From an uncultured Atopostipes sp. (GTDB taxonomy: Bacteria > Bacillota > Bacilli > Lactobacillales > Carnobacteriaceae_A): DNA of 13,047 nt. Below the pieces are notes generated by a model. That model searched no databases. It saw only the letters and a list, made by a program, of their open reading frames with translations, and was not told the DNA's origin. The DNA is taken from positions 1 through 13,047 of the forward strand of contig CAMYQS010000017.1 in the NCBI GenBank assembly GCA_947296835.1. The letters are read 5' to 3'. A program made the translations under genes and the position numbers. Below are positions 7,587 to 13,047 of this stretch, one piece after another; the first letter of the stretch is position 1; every line of letters starts with the position of its first letter.

Positions 7587-8735
7587 TTATCTTTTTAAGA
7601 TACTATTATAAAGTTGAATATGTTTCGTTATATTATTTTCTAACGAGTAAACCTCTTTAACCCTTAGGCGATTATTCGCTTTTTTTTCTTCCAACACCTG
7701 AGGATTTTTATAAAAGTATTCTAATTTTTCTGCAAATTCTTCAGCTGTCTCTAATACTAAATCATTGTCATTAACTACTTCTACAGAGCCCCCTGCATCC
7801 GTCGTCATAACAACCGTATTTCTACTCATCGCTTCAACAATCGTTCTTCCAAATGACTCACCATTTCTAATAGTTGTTAAAATATAAACATCAATATCAT
7901 AATAAAATTGATCCATTTTATCAAAACTAATATTTAATTCACCCTGAAAACGATCTCCTAACTCATTAGTAAGACGTTCAAACATAGCTAACGCCTCGCG
8001 TTCGTCATCTTCATCATCGCAACTTACCGCCATTTTAACAATTAAATTATTACCAAGCTTCTGATTCGCAGCGGAAGAGATTTCTTCAGCTAACGGCCAG
8101 TTTTTAACTTCATTCCAGCGGCCAACAAAACCTAATGCGAATTGATTTTTATATGGTGAAACATAGTTATCATCAATCTGTTCAAAGTGATCTCCTGCTG
8201 TATTCTCAATCACTCGGTACTCATCCAACTCTATATTCCAATCATTTAAAGCAGACTTCCAAAAAACCATATTAAATTCAGTTGTCGTAATTAATATTTG
8301 TAACTCATTAATTAACATTCTAAAAACAAGCTGTATCAGTCGATTATATTTTAAGAATAATCCTCTTTCTGTAAATATAAACGTCGGGTCTTTTGAGATT
8401 AATTTTAACTTTCTCAATAATGCAACAATGAAAAAATTAACTTGCGCTTGAGTATGAATTACCTCTGGTTTTTCTTCATTTAGTACTTTTCGAACTTCCT
8501 TAATATATTTCAAAAATTTAAAAGGATTTTTAAACACTGTTTTTATTGATGTGTCTTCACCAATTTCAAAATAATGAATCTTATCTATTTGTAGGTTGTT
8601 CGGTCCAGGCTGTATCACACCAATACTATATGGTGATTCCTTTAAACCTTTTAATATAATATTTGATGATAGTTGTGCTCCACCAATCGTATGTAGCGAA
8701 TGATCAGAACAAAGAATAACATCAATATTTTTCAT
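7587..8735 (-). CDS. GT4-like glycosyltransferase with an atypical hinge motif
   Basis: GT-B glycosyltransferase of 382 residues. The N-terminus has SDHSLHTIGGAQLSS, with the GG loop at 18-19, and VIHTQAQVN at 92-100. The donor domain starts near 200 with LGFVGRWNEVKNW, and the EX7E motif lies at Glu293-Glu301 (ESFGRTIVE). The hinge where most GT4 proteins read PNGID has ENTAGD (177-182), so donor or hinge contacts may differ. ATG at 8735 is preceded by TAAGGAGT, which lies inside the end of the polymerase gene; the two coding regions overlap by 14 nt, suggesting translational coupling. It likely adds a sugar to the repeat unit in the cytoplasm; specificity is unknown. Confidence 0.9.
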   Translation of the reverse strand: MKNIDVILCSDHSLHTIGGAQLSSNIILKGLKESPYSIGVIQPGPNNLQIDKIHYFEIGEDTSIKTVFKNPFKFLKYIKEVRKVLNEEKPEVIHTQAQVNFFIVALLRKLKLISKDPTFIFTERGLFLKYNRLIQLVFRMLINELQILITTTEFNMVFWKSALNDWNIELDEYRVIENTAGDHFEQIDDNYVSPYKNQFALGFVGRWNEVKNWPLAEEISSAANQKLGNNLIVKMAVSCDDEDDEREALAMFERLTNELGDRFQGELNISFDKMDQFYYDIDVYILTTIRNGESFGRTIVEAMSRNTVVMTTDAGGSVEVVNDNDLVLETAEEFAEKLEYFYKNPQVLEEKKANNRLRVKEVYSLENNITKHIQLYNSILKR

Positions 8736-9954
8736 AGCCAGTACTCCTTATTGTTTCATTAACTTTCACTTTCTCTACAACAATAAACATTAGATTATGT
8801 ATAAATATAATCCAAATTGTCGTGTATAACGAACTAGAAATGACACTACCTACTATGAAAGCAACAGCCCATGAAGTGGTAAATAAGAATAGTTGATTTC
8901 TAGTTTGAAAATATTTCTTAAGTGATTTGAAAATATTCTTAATATAAAAAGCAATATAAGTAGTGAAAAACACTACACCATACATTACTAAAAACTCAAC
9001 CCACCAATTATGGATTGTTCTTAGATGTCCTACAGGAAAGTAACGTTGAACTTCTAAATAGTAGGATACATTACCTGCACCTACCCCCATAAACAATGTG
9101 TCTTTTAGATATAACAATCCATTCATTATTAAATAAACTCTAGCCGCGTCTCCTTGTTCTATACTTTCAAGAGAAGGTATACTCATTGTTGATAAAATCA
9201 GCAGAACTAGTAATGTTATAATTCCTACACCTATTAAAAATGTCCTCTTTTGAAAAGTTCTATTTTTCAGTTTTAAATAAGTCATAAACATTATCGAAAG
9301 GACAGATACTAATAGTATTCCTCTCGATCCAACCATTACAATTAGTCCAAAATTTGATAACAGTAATAACCATTTAAATGATTTTTTCAATGTTAATGGA
9401 TTTTTTGAATACAAAGTACCTTTTGGTTTGTATGAAAAGACAAATATTAAACTGAATAATAAAAATGTGGCATAATCATTTACGTTTTTAAAAAAAGTAA
9501 TTGGACGTCTTAGCATCCTGTTATATGAAATATTATCAATATTAAAAGCAAAAGGATAAATCCCAGTTATAACTTCAAACCAACCCACAATATTCTGTAA
9601 GACTACAGCAGCCATTATTACTTTTAATAAGTTTTTCACAACTTTTTTATTTCCAAGAGAAACCCATAAACTCACTGAGTTTATAGATCCAATGAATAAG
9701 ACTGCTGAGTAGACTGCCCACCCCAACAGGTCTTTTGCCCATATTACTGAAAATATTGCATACAGAAGTAACATACACAAAAATATAGAATACTTATTAA
9801 CTAAGTCTTTTATTGAGACTTTGTGGGTTACAACATAATAAACAATGACCATTATTTGGACAGTTGCTAACAGTACTTGAACATATAGGTAAGCTGGAAG
9901 TGGAAAAAAAGCAGTGAACATAGTTATATATATTAAATATTCTAATACTCTCAT
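8722..9954 (-). CDS. Wzy / O-antigen-ligase-like polysaccharide polymerase
   Basis: Polytopic membrane protein of 410 residues with about ten or eleven hydrophobic segments. It should join exported lipid-linked repeat units on the outer face of the membrane. Motifs of the Wzy_C/O-antigen ligase family are present: FKNVNDYATFL at 155-165, VGSRG at 208-212, ARVYLIMNGLLYL at 271-283 with GVGAGN at 290-295, and HNWWVEFLVMYG at 315-326 in the large outer loop and next helix. The last motif resembles polymerases of the TuaE kind in teichuronic acid loci; that link is inference. ATG at 9954 follows AAGGGGA. It lies 11 nt after the Wzz-like gene and overlaps the next glycosyltransferase by 14 nt. A ligase role cannot be excluded, but Gram-positive context and the flippase favour polymerase. 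Confidence 0.88.
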   Translation of the reverse strand: MRVLEYLIYITMFTAFFPLPAYLYVQVLLATVQIMVIVYYVVTHKVSIKDLVNKYSIFLCMLLLYAIFSVIWAKDLLGWAVYSAVLFIGSINSVSLWVSLGNKKVVKNLLKVIMAAVVLQNIVGWFEVITGIYPFAFNIDNISYNRMLRRPITFFKNVNDYATFLLFSLIFVFSYKPKGTLYSKNPLTLKKSFKWLLLLSNFGLIVMVGSRGILLVSVLSIMFMTYLKLKNRTFQKRTFLIGVGIITLLVLLILSTMSIPSLESIEQGDAARVYLIMNGLLYLKDTLFMGVGAGNVSYYLEVQRYFPVGHLRTIHNWWVEFLVMYGVVFFTTYIAFYIKNIFKSLKKYFQTRNQLFLFTTSWAVAFIVGSVISSSLYTTIWIIFIHNLMFIVVEKVKVNETIRSTGYEKY

Positions 9955-9965
9955 GCTTTCCCCTT

Positions 9966-11021
9966 CTATCTACTTATTTGTAATACTTTAACTGGTTTAT
10001 TATAGAGTGTTGATACTCTCTCTTGTTGATTAAACCATTTTCTACTCGTTTCTCCTGTAACTACGACTATAATCACTTCTGATATGTCATCAATGTTTTT
10101 AAAGTCATCTAGTTGATTGTATTGAATTAAATTTGTTGTTCCTACTGTCAGATTTTTATCTGTTGACTGAGTAGTAATACCATCGAGTTTTGGTAACTCT
10201 GATTCAGTAATGATTAATTTGTTTTTATAACCAGGTGCACTCAAGAATCGGATTGTTTCATATTCATTATCAAGGTCTTCACTATAAATTAAGAATTCAG
10301 TCGATTCATCAGTGTTGTAAGTGAATGAATAGTTTAGTGTCTTACTGAAAAACTCTCTTAATAAATTGATTACAAGTGACAAAATTGAAGACAAGATAAA
10401 TAAAACAGCAACTACAATTACGATTTCTTTAGTATTTAGTACCGAAAAGATGTCTTGAGCAGTTGGTTTAATCTGTTTTTGGAATAGAGTTGGTTCTAGC
10501 AATATATATATTTCTTTGTTTTCTAAAAATGGAATTTCATTATTTAAAATTTTCTCGTAAACATGATGCGCTATTTTTAAGTTGTCTTTTGGATCTTCAA
10601 GACGCGCATAAAATGTTAATAAATGTGATGACGGGTCACGGCGCATTTCAATAACAGGAACTGTTTCAATTGGATCAAGAACTAAACTTCCCTCTTGCTC
10701 TTTATATGCTTCGAGTAATTCTGTATCTGTAGCTTCGCTGATATTTGATAATATTTCTGATAATCGAATGTACTGATTTAAAATAACTGTATTTGTAAAA
10801 GGTAATTGATTCTCATCCTCAACATAAAACATGAAGTATGCATTATCGTCAAGAAGAGCTGGATCTAATATATTACCTGTTTCTTCATTTTCAGCAGTAC
10901 TATTATTATAATTCAATAGATACATTCCCGTTAAAACAGTAGTTAATATAATGGATGTAATCAGAATAGTTTTTATATGTTTTGTTAAAAATCGTCTAAT
11001 TTCTAGTAGTAGCAATCTCAT
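9966..11021 (-). CDS. Wzz-like chain-length determinant with a long cytoplasmic tail lacking a P-loop
   Basis: Membrane protein of 351 residues with the layout of polysaccharide co-polymerases: a transmembrane helix at about 17-37, an extracytoplasmic domain at about 38-198 with helical stretches, and a second helix at about 199-220. Such proteins set chain length together with Wzy. Unlike short CapA/CpsC/TuaF-type proteins, about 130 residues follow the second helix. This tail has alternating strands and helices, including EYETIRFL (253-260), KLIITES (268-274) and EVIIVVVTGETSR (315-327), faintly like the order of elements in BY-kinases. It has no GxxxxGK(S/T) Walker A, no DxD Walker site and no tyrosine cluster at the end. 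It may be a degenerate kinase-like or docking domain; this is inference. ATG at 11021 has GAGGTGG just upstream, 34 nt after the GT-C gene. Confidence 0.8.
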   Translation of the reverse strand: MRLLLLEIRRFLTKHIKTILITSIILTTVLTGMYLLNYNNSTAENEETGNILDPALLDDNAYFMFYVEDENQLPFTNTVILNQYIRLSEILSNISEATDTELLEAYKEQEGSLVLDPIETVPVIEMRRDPSSHLLTFYARLEDPKDNLKIAHHVYEKILNNEIPFLENKEIYILLEPTLFQKQIKPTAQDIFSVLNTKEIVIVVAVLFILSSILSLVINLLREFFSKTLNYSFTYNTDESTEFLIYSEDLDNEYETIRFLSAPGYKNKLIITESELPKLDGITTQSTDKNLTVGTTNLIQYNQLDDFKNIDDISEVIIVVVTGETSRKWFNQQERVSTLYNKPVKVLQISR

Positions 11022-11055
11022 GTTTCCACCTCTTGAATTTTCTTATTCACTCTTC

Positions 11056-12594
11056 TTATCGAAGCTGGTGAATATAGTAATTATTACCTTTATAAATTAA
11101 ATCATAGTTCTCGTTTATATATTCATAAAACTCTTGTTCAACCTCTGTTTTATTCTTATCAATAAAGTATTGGTTATAGATAATTAACTCAGTATCTGCT
11201 GAACGAATATCATTCATAAAATCTTCCGCAACTTCAGGACTCTCATCAAAATTAACAGAAGGTAAATTAAAATACTTAATTGAGCTTAAACGTTCACTTA
11301 ATAAGTATAGATTACCTGCATTTCTGTGAACATATATCTCATCTGTAACCATTGTATTTTCTTGGATAACTTCAACTACTTCATTTATTTGTTCATTTTT
11401 ATTTCGATTATTAATAACATTTTTTTCTAAATGACTAATTTCATCCATATCATTGATATTTGATACATTTGTTACATATATCTTATCGTAAGTATTTGTA
11501 ATCAATGGATAATAGATTAAGTATACAAATAAAACACCAACAATGCTTAAACTAATTTTATTAAACGTTTTAGGTATATGCTGTAGCATGATAGCCATTG
11601 GTATCGTCATCGTGGGTGTTAGTGCCATCAAGTAATGAGGGTATGCTCTTCCTGATAGTGTATTCGCTAAGAATGATCCAATTGAAAATAGCAATACACT
11701 TAATGTGAATAATCTCTCACTTTTATCATAACTTCTCCACTTATGAGTAGCATAAACTATGTACATGGCAAAAACTAAAATAATATAATGATCACGTAGC
11801 ATTAAAACTAAACGTCTAATTGCATCTGCTTTATTTGTTGTTTGATCTAAATACATAACATTAAATATTAATGACTGGAAGATTCCAGCTTCTAAAGCTC
11901 CGTTGAAGTATAGGTATAATCCAATTGGTAAAAATACAGCCAATAATCCTAATACAAAATATAAAACAAATTTTAATAATGTAACGAATTCTTTGGCTAA
12001 TAACTTTTCTAATGCGATAAAGAAACAAAAGACTAACCATAAAACAACCATGTTTGCTCGTAATGAAAAAACTAATGCTGCTGAAGCACCCAATATGACA
12101 ATTTCAAAATATCTTAACTTTTCTGGATTAATGAAATATTTTGCAAATATAAATAAACTAACCCCAATGAATGGTAATGCATACTCTTCGGTTAAGTTAC
12201 CCCCCTCTAAAAAGTGAGTAAGGACGACCGCTTGCGGTAGAAGGCTTAAAAATGACGGTATACTAGAAACCCATAAATTAAGTGTCTTGTAAGAATATAA
12301 AAAGTATATAAAAAGACTTGCTACTTCAAATACATATGTACCATGAAAGTACGGAGTAGACAATTTAGTACCAAAATAATTAATTAAAAAAATTAATGGC
12401 CCTTTGTGATCAAATATTTCAGTATAAATTGTTTTACCGCTATCCATTGCATAACCAAAATATAAAAACATACTTGAGTCATGTCCTGGAAGAACGTCTG
12501 AAAATGGATTTAAATTTAATGTTAAAGATGTTATAAAAGTCAGTCCCATTATAAGAATAATTGGTACTACTTTTTTTATTTTACTATTTTCCAA
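11056..12594 (-). CDS. GT-C (GT39-like) polyprenyl-phosphate-sugar-dependent membrane glycosyltransferase
   Basis: Polytopic membrane protein of 512 residues. After the first helix (about 9-27) the first outer loop carries PGHDSSMF, with Asp39 in the place of the acidic catalytic residue of GT-C enzymes, and then IYTEIFDHKGPL at 56-67, which resembles the Y-x-D-x-F-D-x-K-x-P signature of GT39/ArnT-like proteins. Around ten helices follow up to about residue 360. The final 150 residues are hydrophilic and probably extracytoplasmic. Enzymes of this class transfer a sugar from a polyprenyl-phosphate donor to an acceptor outside the membrane, and the GtrB-like gene directly upstream (26-nt gap) would make that donor. 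The acceptor, perhaps the polysaccharide or a wall polymer, is inference. The start is TTG at 12594, behind AGAGAGG at good spacing; no ATG fits as well. Confidence 0.82.
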   Translation of the reverse strand: MENSKIKKVVPIILIMGLTFITSLTLNLNPFSDVLPGHDSSMFLYFGYAMDSGKTIYTEIFDHKGPLIFLINYFGTKLSTPYFHGTYVFEVASLFIYFLYSYKTLNLWVSSIPSFLSLLPQAVVLTHFLEGGNLTEEYALPFIGVSLFIFAKYFINPEKLRYFEIVILGASAALVFSLRANMVVLWLVFCFFIALEKLLAKEFVTLLKFVLYFVLGLLAVFLPIGLYLYFNGALEAGIFQSLIFNVMYLDQTTNKADAIRRLVLMLRDHYIILVFAMYIVYATHKWRSYDKSERLFTLSVLLFSIGSFLANTLSGRAYPHYLMALTPTMTIPMAIMLQHIPKTFNKISLSIVGVLFVYLIYYPLITNTYDKIYVTNVSNINDMDEISHLEKNVINNRNKNEQINEVVEVIQENTMVTDEIYVHRNAGNLYLLSERLSSIKYFNLPSVNFDESPEVAEDFMNDIRSADTELIIYNQYFIDKNKTEVEQEFYEYINENYDLIYKGNNYYIHQLR

Positions 12595-12620
12595 TGTTTT
12601 ACCTCTCTTACTGCTTGTTC

Positions 12621-13047
12621 CTAATTTTTTTTACTTTCAAAATCTTCTTCAGTTTCTTTTGTTATATATATTGGTCTGTTTTTAGTTTGTAAAAATGTTT
12701 TTCCTAGATAATGACCAATTACTCCTAGAGAAAATGTTTGAATTCCACCTAATGCTAGAATTACAACAAATAAGGATGTCCAACCTGGGACCGGATTATC
12801 AAATATAAGCTGTCGAGCTGCGTAACCACCAGCTAATATTAGTGATAGTAAAAATATCAGAACACCTATTATAGCTACAACCGTTAAAGGAAAAGTTGAA
12901 TAGGAAATAATACCTTCTACTGAATACTTCAATAAACCCCAAAAAGACCAAGTTGTTTGGCCTTTTTCTCGTTCTCTATTTTCAAACTCTAGATAGATAG
13001 TGTTATAACCAACCCAACTAAATATTCCTTTAGAGAAACGGTTGAAC
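12621..13047 (-). CDS. GT2 polyprenyl-phosphate glycosyltransferase (GtrB-like), 5' part outside the window
   Basis: The last 141 codons of a membrane-anchored GT2 enzyme whose frame stays open to base 13047, so the catalytic N-terminal half with its DxD motif is not visible. The fragment begins in the conserved FNRFSKGIFSWVGYN region (visible residues 1-15), continues with TWSFWGLLKYSVEGI, and has two membrane helices at about 53-76 and 89-112. Between them lies PVPGWTS, and after them GIQTFSLGVIGHYLGK followed by NRPIYI. These are hallmarks of GtrB/bactoprenol glucosyltransferases, which move a sugar from UDP-sugar to undecaprenyl phosphate at the inner face. GHYLGK replaces the commoner GEYxGR. 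The TTG at 12932 is an internal codon, not the start, because homologous sequence continues upstream. It ends 26 nt before the GT-C gene that should use its product. Confidence 0.9.
   Translation of the reverse strand, partial: FNRFSKGIFSWVGYNTIYLEFENREREKGQTTWSFWGLLKYSVEGIISYSTFPLTVVAIIGVLIFLLSLILAGGYAARQLIFDNPVPGWTSLFVVILALGGIQTFSLGVIGHYLGKTFLQTKNRPIYITKETEEDFESKKN

Noticed and set aside
11903..12217. Plus-strand open frame of 104 codons
   Set aside because: Antisense to the GT-C membrane protein; its Asn/Lys-rich composition is what the reverse of hydrophobic codons gives.
12621..12932. A separate small two-helix membrane protein starting with TTG at 12932
   Set aside because: The same frame continues open to the window edge and encodes conserved GtrB sequence (KGIFSWVGYN), so it is the end of a larger glycosyltransferase.

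Overview
The window is AT-rich DNA with strong AGGAGG-type ribosome sites, tightly packed genes, TTG starts and a Gram-positive surface amidase with GW-type repeats. It therefore looks like a low-GC Firmicute, perhaps of the Lactobacillales/Carnobacteriaceae kind; the exact taxon is inference. Every convincing gene lies on the minus strand, so biological reading order runs from base 13047 down to base 1. Open frames on the plus strand are shadows.

Region 1 (13047 to 2547) is one long polysaccharide operon, entered in mid-gene at the right edge. In transcription order it holds: the end of a membrane-anchored GT2 polyprenyl-phosphate glycosyltransferase (GtrB-like); a GT-C/GT39-like multi-membrane glycosyltransferase; a Wzz-like chain-length protein with an unusual tail; a Wzy/O-antigen-ligase-like polymerase; three different GT4 glycosyltransferases; a Wzx-like flippase; and a TviB/WbpO-type nucleotide-sugar dehydrogenase. 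Gaps are 10-35 nt or short overlaps, except for 71 nt before the dehydrogenase. A strong intrinsic terminator follows the dehydrogenase. The priming transferase and any tyrosine kinase/phosphatase are not in view.

Region 2 (2546 to 2313) is a 234-bp spacer. It carries the terminator, several TATAAT-like boxes and an imperfect inverted repeat over the likely promoter of the next gene.

Region 3 (2312 to 1, running off the left edge) encodes a secreted N-acetylmuramoyl-L-alanine amidase. It has a signal peptide, an acidic linker, six tandem GW-type repeats of about 80 residues and the start of an Amidase_3 zinc domain.

Inferred working model: GT4 enzymes build a lipid-linked repeat unit containing a uronic acid supplied by the dehydrogenase. 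Wzx exports it, and Wzy polymerises it under control of the Wzz-like protein. The GtrB/GT-C pair adds a further sugar outside the membrane from a polyprenyl-phosphate donor. The set resembles a teichuronic-acid or acidic capsule locus more than a kinase-controlled exopolysaccharide locus. A wall amidase with glycopolymer-binding repeats sits right beside it. I see no wholly new system. The points most worth a second look are the tail of the Wzz-like protein, the extracytoplasmic glycosylation pair and the mosaic GW repeats.
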